Source: Ichthyenterobacterium magnum (GTDB lineage: Bacteria; Bacteroidota; Bacteroidia; Flavobacteriales; Flavobacteriaceae). From it: a stretch of 64,000 bases of DNA. Made by a program: the position numbers and the translations under genes. The first letter of the stretch is position 1. Each line of letters opens with the position of its first letter. The stretch spans positions 62,001 through 126,000 of the forward strand of contig NZ_RAQJ01000001.1 in the NCBI RefSeq assembly GCF_003610635.1, read 5' to 3'. The notes below the pieces were generated by a model that was not told the origin of the DNA, made no database searches, and worked only from the letters and a program-made list of their open reading frames with translations. Shown here piece after piece: positions 35,325 through 42,723 of this stretch.

Positions 35325-35883
35325 ATCGTCTTAAAGCAAGTTGGCTAAGCTTATAAAACATAAAGCCAGAAAGCGCTCCAAAGGTCATTCCGCAGACGAT
35401 ATCTAAAGGATAATGTACACCAACATAAATTCTACTGTAAGCAACAATAACGCTCCAAAATAAAAGTATAAATATTAAATTTTTATAATAAGATTTTAAA
35501 AGTAAGCCACCAAAAACAGCTGCTGCCATAGAGTTTGATGAATGCCCTGAAAAAAAGCCGTAACGTCCACAATAATTTGCTACTAACCTAATAGTTTCTT
35601 GTATCTCTCCATCCTGACAAGGTCGTAATCGTTTTACCAAAACTTTTTTAAATAGGTTCGTTATTTGGTCTGTAAACGTTATCATTAAAACCACAATGAC
35701 AATAATTATTAGTAGTTGTTTTAAACCTAACTTTTTATATATTAAAAATAAAAGTAAAGCATATAATGGCGCAAAAGTCAACTTATTTGTAATGATTAAC
35801 CATAAACCATCCCAAGTTTGAGAACCCAAGTTATTTAGATATACAAAAAGCTCTGTGTCGTATTCTATAAGTTGATCTAACAT
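35314..35883 (-). CDS. PAP2-family membrane phosphatase (lipid phosphatase)
   Basis: The 189-residue protein has five or six hydrophobic segments and the three PAP2 motifs: KRLRP (KxxxxxxRP type), SGHSSN and SRIYVGVHYPLD. These give the catalytic histidines on the periplasmic side. Members remove phosphate from undecaprenyl pyrophosphate, phosphatidyl-glycerophosphate or lipid A (LpxE/LpxF). Convergent placement next to the ArnT-like gene makes lipid A or lipid-carrier phosphate a reasonable substrate, but this cannot be settled here. It abuts the small 75-residue gene upstream. Confidence 0.92.
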   Translation of the reverse strand: MLDQLIEYDTELFVYLNNLGSQTWDGLWLIITNKLTFAPLYALLLFLIYKKLGLKQLLIIIVIVVLMITFTDQITNLFKKVLVKRLRPCQDGEIQETIRLVANYCGRYGFFSGHSSNSMAAAVFGGLLLKSYYKNLIFILLFWSVIVAYSRIYVGVHYPLDIVCGMTFGALSGFMFYKLSQLALRRFTS

Positions 35884-36110
35884 TAGTTATCGTATCGTTC
35901 TACTTCTCTATCGTAAAAATCTGTAGCCTGTTGAATTAATCCTTCTGTTTCGGTTTCTAACTCTTTTTGGTCATGCTCATCAAATTCTTCTAACCATTCA
36001 ACCTCATCGTTTTCTAGATTGATTATAAATCTCGGAAAATCTGTATGAATCACATAGATTGCGTTTGGATGATCTGTATTATCACCTAATATAAATTTTG
36101 GAAGTTCCAT
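35883..36110 (-). CDS. Small acidic protein of unknown function
   Basis: The 75-residue soluble protein is strongly acidic (WLEEFDEHDQKELETETEG) with a beta-strand N-terminal half (DHPNAIYVIHTDFPRFIINLE). I do not recognise a named family; short homologues seem usual beside MATE genes in this group. Its ATG lies 3 bp after the MATE stop and its stop shares a base with the PAP2 start, so it is the middle gene of a three-gene operon. The tight packing and clean reading frame support a real gene. Confidence 0.72.
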   Translation of the reverse strand: MELPKFILGDNTDHPNAIYVIHTDFPRFIINLENDEVEWLEEFDEHDQKELETETEGLIQQATDFYDREVERYDN

Positions 36111-36113
36111 AAA

Positions 36114-37496
36114 CTATGTCGTTTCTTTCTGTAAAATTAATTTCTTAGTTAAATAATTAAATCGAATATACAATAAAATTGCTGCTGTGGTTAATCCTGC
36201 TAATAAACCCATCCATATTCCAAAGCTTCCATAGGCTTCTTCTTTTCCCATACAATAGCTAATTGGAAACCCAATCATCCAATATGAAACAAATGTAATA
36301 ATCGTTGGTATTTTTACATCTTGCAAACCACGTAATGCACCAAGTACCACAACTTGAATACTATCACTTATTTGAAATATGGCAGCTGCAAGCAATAATT
36401 TTGAAGCAATACTAACCACTTCTTTATTATCAATTAAGTTTTCAGCATCATCATAATCCACATAAATTTGAGGAAGATAATCATGAAATAAAAAGAAAAT
36501 TAGTCCAAAAAAAACAGCTAAAATCGTTCCTAATAAAAATAGAGAAAATGCAATACGTCTCAGTTCAAAATACTTTTGCAATCCTTTTTGGTTTCCAACT
36601 CTAATCATTGATGCTACACTTAATCCCATAGCTACCATAAAGGTCATTGAAGATAAGTTTAATGCAATTTGATTTGCTGCCTGAGGGTTTTTTCCTAACA
36701 GACCACTTAACCATATTGCGGCTGTAAAAATAGCAACCTCAAAGAACATTTGCATAGCACTTGGCGCACCCAAACTAATTAGCTTATTAAGCATTAATTT
36801 ATCTAACACAAATATTTTTATTTGAGTAACATAGGCTTTAGATTTTTCCTTTTTTGTTAAAAGCCACCATAAATGCGCAACCATTATAAATCTAGAAATT
36901 AAAGTTCCGTATGCAGCTCCTACAATACCCAATTCTGGAAAACCAAACTTCCCGAATATTAAAATATAATTAAGAATAACATTAATAATATTAGCTATAA
37001 TTGTAGCATACATAGGATATCTAGTCATAGATAAACCATCACTAAATTGTTTGAATGCTTGAAAGATAATTAATGGAATTAACGAAAAAGCCACTAAATC
37101 TAAATATGGAATTGCTAACTCAACAACCTCAGCAGGCTGCTTCATTAAATACATTAAGGGCTTAGCAAAAAGCACCAATAAAAACAGTAAAATCCCAAGA
37201 ACTATACATAAAAACAAGCCATGCTTAAAAGCAGATTTTCCTTGTTTAAAATCTTTTGCAGTATCTGCTTCTGCCACTAAAGGCGTAATTGCTGTAGAAA
37301 AACCAATACCTAATGACATTGCAATAAACATAAAGCTATTACCAAGTGAAACTGCCGCTAGTTCTGCAGTTCCTAATTGCCCAACCATAATATTATCTAC
37401 AAAACTCACAAAGGTGTGCCCAAGCATGCCTAGCATAACTGGTGCAGCTAACTGCCAATTATATTTAAACTCTTTTGTGTATTGTGATAAAACCAA
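36114..37496 (-). CDS. MATE family multidrug/organic cation exporter (NorM-like)
   Basis: The 460-residue protein has twelve membrane segments in two homologous halves. Typical MATE sequences are APVMLGMLGHTFVSFVDNIMVGQLG near the start and IIFQAFKQFSDGLSMTRYPM before helix 5. The second half starts with LGAPSAMQMFFEVAIF. It exchanges drugs or metabolites against Na+ or H+ at the inner membrane. A TATCTTTG element lies just upstream. Length and topology are normal. Confidence 0.95.
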   Translation of the reverse strand: MVLSQYTKEFKYNWQLAAPVMLGMLGHTFVSFVDNIMVGQLGTAELAAVSLGNSFMFIAMSLGIGFSTAITPLVAEADTAKDFKQGKSAFKHGLFLCIVLGILLFLLVLFAKPLMYLMKQPAEVVELAIPYLDLVAFSLIPLIIFQAFKQFSDGLSMTRYPMYATIIANIINVILNYILIFGKFGFPELGIVGAAYGTLISRFIMVAHLWWLLTKKEKSKAYVTQIKIFVLDKLMLNKLISLGAPSAMQMFFEVAIFTAAIWLSGLLGKNPQAANQIALNLSSMTFMVAMGLSVASMIRVGNQKGLQKYFELRRIAFSLFLLGTILAVFFGLIFFLFHDYLPQIYVDYDDAENLIDNKEVVSIASKLLLAAAIFQISDSIQVVVLGALRGLQDVKIPTIITFVSYWMIGFPISYCMGKEEAYGSFGIWMGLLAGLTTAAILLYIRFNYLTKKLILQKETT

Positions 37497-37517
37497 CTAT
37501 ATCTTTTTTTGAGTTGC

Positions 37518-37525
37518 CAAAGATA
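37518..37525 (-). promoter_or_regulatory. Likely -7 element of the MATE operon
   Basis: The minus strand reads TATCTTTG (37525-37518), 21 bases before the MATE ATG. No well-placed TTG is seen. Confidence 0.5.
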
Positions 37526-37757
37526 AGACATCAACTTTATCTTCATCTTTTAAATCTAAAGTATTTGCCATTAGCAATACAACAAACTGTTAATCATTAG
37601 TTTGTATTAATAAAATGTTGATAAAATAAAACTTATTCGCACCGCTTAATCTATAAAAACAATTATTTTTATACTATCAAATGTTTTTTTAAACATTTAG
37701 AAACTTTTTCAGCTATTATTTTAGAGGGATTTAAAAATTTTGTTGCAAAACGTTTCA

Positions 37758-37789
37758 ATCAAAGAGAGGAAAACTTTCCTCTCTTTGAT
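37758..37789. other. Perfect 15-bp inverted repeat
   Basis: Bases 37758-37772 are the exact reverse complement of 37775-37789 with two bases between (core AAAGAGAGG/CCTCTCTTT). Neither strand has a T tract directly after the stem, so it is not a standard terminator. Both flanking genes read away from it. Confidence 0.85.
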
Positions 37790-37872
37790 ATTTATATAAA
37801 GATTTAAATTAACAAAAAATTAAATTTTAAACCTTCTTGCTTTTGTAAATTGTATTCTAAATTTTCTTTTTT

Positions 37873-38799
37873 ATGAAACAATTTATACTATATTTTATCT
37901 TTATAGTTTCTTTTTTCTCTTTTGCTCAACCAAAAGAAGTTCCAACTCCATTTTTAGAAAATGTAGTAAAACAATTCCCAAATGTTAGAGATATTGCGCT
38001 AACCAAAAACCAAGACGAAGTTGTGTTTTCTGCCCAAAGCTTTATGGGCGATATGTCTGCCCTAATTGCATGCAAAAGAGTAAATGGCATATGGCAAGCA
38101 CCAGAATTAATATCGTTTTCAGGACAATATTTTGATATTGAACCTTTCTTTTCTAAAGATGGGTTAAAACTTTTTTTTGCTTCTAATAGACCAATAGATG
38201 CATCTTCTAATGAAACTAAAGATTTTGACATTTGGTACGTTACACGAAAAAGTAAATTAGACGATTGGTCTAAACCTATTAATTTAGGAGCTCCAATAAA
38301 TACGACTATGGATGAGTTTTATCCTGTAATTACTGATTCTAAAAATATTTATTTTACACTTGACAATCCTAAACTAAAACAAAAAGACAACATTTATGTT
38401 AGTGAATATATTAATGGTAGCTATACAAACCCTAAGTCTTTAGGAAATGAAATAAATTCTGACGGCTATGAATTTAATGCGTTTGTAGCTCCAGATGAAA
38501 CCTTTATTATTTATACTTGCTACAATAGAAAAGACGGTTTAGGAAGTGGAGATTTATATTTAAGTAAAAAGCAAGATGACAGAACTTGGAGTGTTGCTAC
38601 AAATATGGGAGAAAAAATAAACTCCAATAAAATGGATTATTGCCCTTTTGTTGATATTACTAGTAACACACTGTATTTTACAAGCAAACGATTAGGAAAT
38701 CACACCAAACTTAACTCAAAATCAATTGAAGATTTGCAAAGTATATTTAATCAATATAATAATGGTTTAAGCAGGCTTTACAAAGTTAAATTAGATTAA
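37873..38799 (+). CDS. Secreted PD40/WD40-like beta-propeller protein
   Basis: The 308-residue protein has a signal peptide (FIFIVSFFSFAQ, cleavage about residue 18). TolB-type PD40 propeller repeats follow: FFSKDGLKLFFASNR, YPVITDSKNIYFTL, NAFVAPDETFIIYTCYN and DYCPFVDITSNTLYFTSKR. It should fold as a periplasmic or surface propeller. In related Bacteroidota proteins PD40 blocks are joined to OmpA domains, but here the propeller stands alone. Function is unknown; binding to another envelope protein is likely. It is transcribed away from the MATE operon. Confidence 0.83.
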   Translation: MKQFILYFIFIVSFFSFAQPKEVPTPFLENVVKQFPNVRDIALTKNQDEVVFSAQSFMGDMSALIACKRVNGIWQAPELISFSGQYFDIEPFFSKDGLKLFFASNRPIDASSNETKDFDIWYVTRKSKLDDWSKPINLGAPINTTMDEFYPVITDSKNIYFTLDNPKLKQKDNIYVSEYINGSYTNPKSLGNEINSDGYEFNAFVAPDETFIIYTCYNRKDGLGSGDLYLSKKQDDRTWSVATNMGEKINSNKMDYCPFVDITSNTLYFTSKRLGNHTKLNSKSIEDLQSIFNQYNNGLSRLYKVKLD

Positions 38800-38835
38800 G
38801 TATTAAAGACTTAATCTATTCATAATAAAATATAG

Positions 38836-38844
38836 TACCATTTG
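38836..38844 (+). promoter_or_regulatory. Single copy of the TACCATT-type element
   Basis: TACCATTTG lies 72 bases before the ATG at 38916. It matches eight of nine bases of the repeated element found beside the LytTR gene (40314-40344). No second copy is found 22 bp away, so its meaning is uncertain. Confidence 0.35.
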
Positions 38845-38915
38845 TATAAAAACCAAACAGTTAATAAGAAACGGTGTTACTAAACAATGTATTTTGCTTT
38901 ATAAATTTTTATTAA

Positions 38916-39419
38916 ATGAATTTAAAATACATTTCTCTTTTATTATTCCTTCTTTTTAATTTTCAAAAGCAAGGCTCAAAAAATAATTTATCAGCTTTTG
39001 ATACTCTAATAAATAAAACTTGGGTTGCAGAAGGCAAATGGGGAAACAACTCAAACTTTAAACAAGAAGTAACATTTAAATATGGCTTAGACAAAAAAAT
39101 TATCATTGTAACATCAAAAGGATTTACAAATATTGAGCAGACAAAATACGGATTAAGAAATCATGGTATTAGAAAGTTTGATTCTAAAACAAATAAAATT
39201 AAGTTTTGGGAATTTGATGTATTTGGTGGCTTAACAGAAGGTACTGTTAGTTTTAAAGGCAAAAACATTATATACACCTATAATTATCAAGGCACCGAGG
39301 TAACAGATATGTGGGAATATGTAAACAACTCTCTATACAATTTTAAAGTTGGTGTTTATAAAGATGATTCTTGGAAAAATGTATTTTTAAGCACTCAATT
39401 TATTTTAAAAAAGGGCTAA
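38916..39419 (+). CDS. Secreted protein of unknown function, lipocalin-like strands
   Basis: The 167-residue protein has a short hydrophobic N-terminus (YISLLLFLLFNF) that may act as a signal. Antiparallel beta strands follow: TWVAEGKWGNNSNFKQEVTF, KIKFWEFDVFGG, GTVSFKGKNIIYTY. The WVAEGKW...TEGTVSFKG...WEY order resembles lipocalin-like/DUF1579-type ligand-binding barrels, but I cannot assign a family. It converges with the LytTR gene; the two stop codons overlap (39416-39419). Confidence 0.7.
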   Translation: MNLKYISLLLFLLFNFQKQGSKNNLSAFDTLINKTWVAEGKWGNNSNFKQEVTFKYGLDKKIIIVTSKGFTNIEQTKYGLRNHGIRKFDSKTNKIKFWEFDVFGGLTEGTVSFKGKNIIYTYNYQGTEVTDMWEYVNNSLYNFKVGVYKDDSWKNVFLSTQFILKKG

Positions 39420-40216
39420 CTACTATACCACGCTTTAAACTCACTATTTAAGTAACGACTTACATTTAATTCAATTATTTTATCATCTATAGTGCTAGGT
39501 TTAACTTCAATTCTCAATTTTCTATTTACGTCATTTTTTACAGTTTTGATAGCGTTTTTATTTACTATAAACTGCCTGTTAACCTTAAAAAAAATAGTTT
39601 TTGGCAAGACCTCATCTAACTGTTTTAATGATGTGAACTGAGTTGTTTTTTCTGATGTAAACTGATTGAGAAATATTGTCACAATTCCGCCTGAAGATTG
39701 GAAACACGAAATAGCTTCATACTTAGGGCGTAACAGTTTACTTCCATTTTTTATTAAAATCTCATCTTTTACTACTACAATAACTTCTTCTTTAGTAGTT
39801 AATAATGCTTTTCTAAAAACATATTCAAATAAAATAATTAAAAGGGATATAAATAAATATTTAAAATAGTTAACTAGTATAAAATCAAATCCAAAAACAA
39901 CCTGATTAATAATTATATATAAGATTGTATAAACAATTGTTGTAATTACAAAGTGAAATATAAAGTCAACAAAAAAGTGTTGCTGTTTTTTTTCACTATA
40001 AAAAGCATTAACATTTATCTTATTAACTAGTAAGTGATTAGAAGAGCAAAGAATTAATCCAAAGCTTAAAATAACTAAAAACGAAACCATTGGAAACTTA
40101 TAGTCTACAGAAAAAGGAAGCTTATTGTAACTCATAAGATGTACAATAATCAAACATAACAAAGTAATTAAAGTATATCTAGTAATTGTGTCTCTGTTGT
40201 TTAAAAAAAATTTCAT
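39416..40216 (-). CDS. Membrane-bound LytTR-family transcription regulator
   Basis: The 266-residue protein has four membrane segments in its first 140 residues and a LytTR DNA-binding domain in the last 110 (FFKVNRQFIVNKNAI and ELNVSRYLNSEFKAWY are typical). There is no response-receiver domain, so sensing probably happens in the membrane part without a kinase. LytTR proteins bind two 9-bp direct repeats about one turn or two turns apart, and such repeats lie 76-128 bp upstream of its start. It is divergent from the DinB gene. Autoregulation is likely. Confidence 0.9.
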   Translation of the reverse strand: MKFFLNNRDTITRYTLITLLCLIIVHLMSYNKLPFSVDYKFPMVSFLVILSFGLILCSSNHLLVNKINVNAFYSEKKQQHFFVDFIFHFVITTIVYTILYIIINQVVFGFDFILVNYFKYLFISLLIILFEYVFRKALLTTKEEVIVVVKDEILIKNGSKLLRPKYEAISCFQSSGGIVTIFLNQFTSEKTTQFTSLKQLDEVLPKTIFFKVNRQFIVNKNAIKTVKNDVNRKLRIEVKPSTIDDKIIELNVSRYLNSEFKAWYSS

Positions 40217-40291
40217 TTAAATAAAATCTCACATATTATCTTCTAAAAATATAGAATAAAACAATGGCTCTATGTTTAAAATTTGTTAAAT

Positions 40292-40344
40292 CACCATGCT
40301 ATATAAAACACAATACCATTGGTTAATATATTTACTACCATTGG
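40292..40344. promoter_or_regulatory. 22-bp-phased direct repeats, candidate LytTR operator
   Basis: TACCATTGG occurs exactly at 40314-40322 and 40336-40344 (13-bp spacer, 22-bp period). A degenerate copy sharing ACCAT lies in the same phase at 40292-40300. This is the geometry of LytTR binding sites. The array sits between the LytTR gene and the DinB gene. Confidence 0.65.
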
Positions 40345-40418
40345 GCATTAATTAATAAAACATTATAAATCTTAAAACTCAGCAATGCTTTAATTTGATT
40401 AAACTTAAAATATTAATC

Positions 40419-41036
40419 ATGAAAAATTTATTACTTACATTCTTATTTATCACAACCATTACCTATGGTAGTACAAATTCTGAATTAAAAAAAAATGATA
40501 GAGCATTTGCTATTAATTACTTAGAAATGACTTTACAACAATTAGTAGATGAAATTAAAAACTTATCTAAAGAAGAGCTTCTTTACACCCCAAAAGATGG
40601 TGGTTGGTCGATTATGAACTGCTTAGAGCATATAGCAAGCACAGAACCAGCTATAATTGAAGGTGCAAAAAAACTAATTATAAAAAATGAAGTTTTAGTA
40701 GATAAAGATTTAACAACTAATGATGGTTTGGTAATTACAAATGTAACAGACAGAACAAAAAAAGTAAAATCACCAGAATTATTTAATCCTTCAAATAAAT
40801 GGACTTCATTAGAAGAAGTTATGAAAGTTATTAAAGCAAATAGAGCATCAACTATTAAATTATTAAAAGAAACTAATGCCGATTTAAGGCACCTAATTGG
40901 TAAATATGCTTATGGTGATATAGATGCCTATCAATTATTTATTGTTAGTGCTGCTCATGGGTATAGACATACATTGCAAATAAGAGAAATACTTGACGAA
41001 CTTAAAAGTGATAAAACAGAAGAAAGTACTGATTGA
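40419..41036 (+). CDS. DinB-family protein with signal peptide
   Basis: The protein (about 205 residues) starts at the ATG at 40419 with a signal peptide MKNLLLTFLFITTITYG; an upstream in-frame TTG at 40395 would spoil it. A DinB four-helix fold follows. The metal-site histidines lie in GGWSIMNCLEHIAS and AAHGYRHTLQIREIL (the HxxxH pair). DinB/YfiT-like proteins bind a divalent metal and some act as thiol transferases. A secreted form is less usual. It faces the LytTR gene and lies next to the phased repeats, so it is the best candidate target of that regulator. Confidence 0.85.
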   Translation: MKNLLLTFLFITTITYGSTNSELKKNDRAFAINYLEMTLQQLVDEIKNLSKEELLYTPKDGGWSIMNCLEHIASTEPAIIEGAKKLIIKNEVLVDKDLTTNDGLVITNVTDRTKKVKSPELFNPSNKWTSLEEVMKVIKANRASTIKLLKETNADLRHLIGKYAYGDIDAYQLFIVSAAHGYRHTLQIREILDELKSDKTEESTD

Positions 41037-41063
41037 TTTTTTGGTTAATTAGTTTATTTTAAC

Positions 41064-41096
41064 AATAGCTTGAAGATAATTCAGGCTATTTTTTTG
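41064..41096 (+). terminator. Intrinsic terminator after the DinB gene
   Basis: An 11-bp stem (41064-41074 with 41080-41090, one G-T pair) with a GATAA loop runs into six T. The right arm contains the stop codon of the convergent SGNH gene. Confidence 0.8.
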
Positions 41097-41775
41097 TAAT
41101 TAAATCAATTATTGCGTTAAAAGATGCTTCATCTTTAACCCACTTTTTATACGTCTTATAATCTATTTTATGAAGTTTTTTCTCAGGATAAAGACCATGA
41201 AATATTGTTAACGCAGCTAAAAAACTACCAGCTTTAGAGGGATGAAAATCATCATGACTATAAAGACTTACATTGTTTTTTTGTTCCTCATAAGCTTTCC
41301 AAATAACACCAACAGGAAATAACTTAGCATCATTAACTTTTGCTGCTTCTCTATGATTATCAATAACACCATCAAATGTATAGTAATAGTATTTAGAAGG
41401 CCATACCATAAAATAAGCTAGCTCTGTGCTTTTTACTTTACAAACCGCTTTCATCTTTGCTCCATAATCTAAAAGCATTTTTCTTCCTGGTGGTTGTGAT
41501 GAAGGTCCTTGCTGCACAATTACAAAATCATATTTGTTTTGATTCATTAATTTATGAAACTTACCTTCAAGCCAATGATCTTCTAAACCATAGTTTGGAA
41601 AACATAATGAAGTAGTTTCGATAGATTCATTAAAATCTTTAGCAATACGCTCTAAAATCTCAGGAAGATTATTTGAATACGTTAAACTATTACCAACAAA
41701 CAATACGCTTTGAGTGTAACCAAAATTACTAACAAATAGTAATGATAAAACCAGTATTTGCAAACGTTTTTTCAT
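41086..41775 (-). CDS. Secreted SGNH-like hydrolase
   Basis: The 229-residue protein has a signal peptide (ILVLSLLFVSNFGYTQ) and SGNH-type motifs. FVGNSLTYSNNLP (block I with the probable nucleophile serine) starts the mature protein, and HDDFHPSKAGS gives the block V Asp-His pair. Its GNS rather than GDS block I is seen in a Bacteroidota group of SGNH-like proteins with uncharacterised substrates (esters, perhaps acetylated glycans). It lies 6 bp after the nitronate monooxygenase gene. The stop codon is inside the opposing terminator stem. Confidence 0.83.
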   Translation of the reverse strand: MKKRLQILVLSLLFVSNFGYTQSVLFVGNSLTYSNNLPEILERIAKDFNESIETTSLCFPNYGLEDHWLEGKFHKLMNQNKYDFVIVQQGPSSQPPGRKMLLDYGAKMKAVCKVKSTELAYFMVWPSKYYYYTFDGVIDNHREAAKVNDAKLFPVGVIWKAYEEQKNNVSLYSHDDFHPSKAGSFLAALTIFHGLYPEKKLHKIDYKTYKKWVKDEASFNAIIDLITKK

Positions 41776-41781
41776 AATGCA

Positions 41782-42723
41782 TTACAAACTAGATACATTC
41801 TGTTTTGCTGTTTTAAACTCTTGCATCATGTCTTTAACAATTTGAGCTGCTGGTTTGATATCATGAATCAATCCTGCTATTTGACCAATTTCTAATTCAC
41901 CATCTTCTAAATCACCTTCAAACATACCTCGCTTTGCTCTTGCCCTACCTAGCAATGATTTTAAATCATCAACTGTTGGGCTTTTTTTATAGAGTTCTTG
42001 CAGCTCTAAAAAGAACTTATTTTTTATAAGTCTCACAGGAGCCAACTCTTTTAATGTTAGCTGAGTATCTCCTTCTTTAGCATCTACAACTACTTTTTTA
42101 AATGCTTGATGTGCAGAAGACTCTTCACTTGCAACAAACCGGCTACCAACCTGTACAGCATCTGCACCCAAAATCATAACAGCTAACATAATTTGACCTG
42201 TTGCAATTCCTCCTGCAGCAATTAACGGAATCTCTAACTGCTCTTTAACCATAGGAATTAAAGTAAGTGTTGTAGTTTCTTCTCTTCCATTGTGCCCGCC
42301 AGCTTCAAAACCTTCGGCTACAACTGCATCAACTCCTGCATCTTGAGCTTTTAATGCAAACTTTACACTACTCACAACATGAACCACAATAATTCCTCGT
42401 TCTTTTAACCAAGGTGTCCATGTTTTAGGATTTCCAGCAGACGTAAAAACTATTTTAACACCTTCGTCAACAATAATATTCATTATCTCCTCAATGTTAG
42501 GATATAACATTGGTACATTAACACCAAAAGGTTTATCTGTTGCTTGTTTACATTTTTGAATGTGTTCTCGCAATACATCAGGATACATAGAACCAGCTCC
42601 TATTAATCCTAATGCACCAGCATTACTAGCTGCTGAAGCTAATTTCCATCCGCTATTCCAAATCATTCCAGCTTGAATAATAGGATACTTAATACCAAAC
42701 AGTTTGGTTATTTTATTTGTCAT
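41782..42723 (-). CDS. Nitronate monooxygenase-like FMN enzyme
   Basis: The 313-residue TIM-barrel flavoprotein matches the NMO/2-nitropropane dioxygenase family: KYPIIQAGM at the start, GVNVPMLYP, FTSAGNPKTW, VVAEGFEAGGHNGR (catalytic histidine region) and IAAGGIATGQIM with VQVGSRF for FMN phosphate. It oxidises alkyl nitronates such as propionate-3-nitronate. It abuts the subtilase gene without a gap, but the functions look unrelated. Length is slightly short of the 350-residue class I enzymes. Confidence 0.9.
   Translation of the reverse strand: MTNKITKLFGIKYPIIQAGMIWNSGWKLASAASNAGALGLIGAGSMYPDVLREHIQKCKQATDKPFGVNVPMLYPNIEEIMNIIVDEGVKIVFTSAGNPKTWTPWLKERGIIVVHVVSSVKFALKAQDAGVDAVVAEGFEAGGHNGREETTTLTLIPMVKEQLEIPLIAAGGIATGQIMLAVMILGADAVQVGSRFVASEESSAHQAFKKVVVDAKEGDTQLTLKELAPVRLIKNKFFLELQELYKKSPTVDDLKSLLGRARAKRGMFEGDLEDGELEIGQIAGLIHDIKPAAQIVKDMMQEFKTAKQNVSSL

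Larger units (their letters stand above)
37497..37872. other. 376-bp divergent intergenic region with several inverted repeats
   Basis: This is the only gene-free stretch above 300 bases. It holds the MATE promoter element and an inverted repeat ACAAACT/AGTTTGT (37582-37588, 37599-37605). An 8-bp hairpin AAATGTTT/AAACATTT lies at 37679-37698 and a long perfect hairpin at 37758-37789. No open reading frame of note and no tRNA are seen. It may encode a small RNA, but no matching promoter with both boxes was found. Confidence 0.6.

Noticed and set aside
37758-37789. Bidirectional terminator
   Set aside because: No T tract follows the stem on either strand and both neighbouring genes read away from it.
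38794-38816. Terminator after the PD40 gene
   Set aside because: The 8-bp GATTAAGT/ACTTAATC stem includes the stop codon but lacks a T run, so I could not support it.
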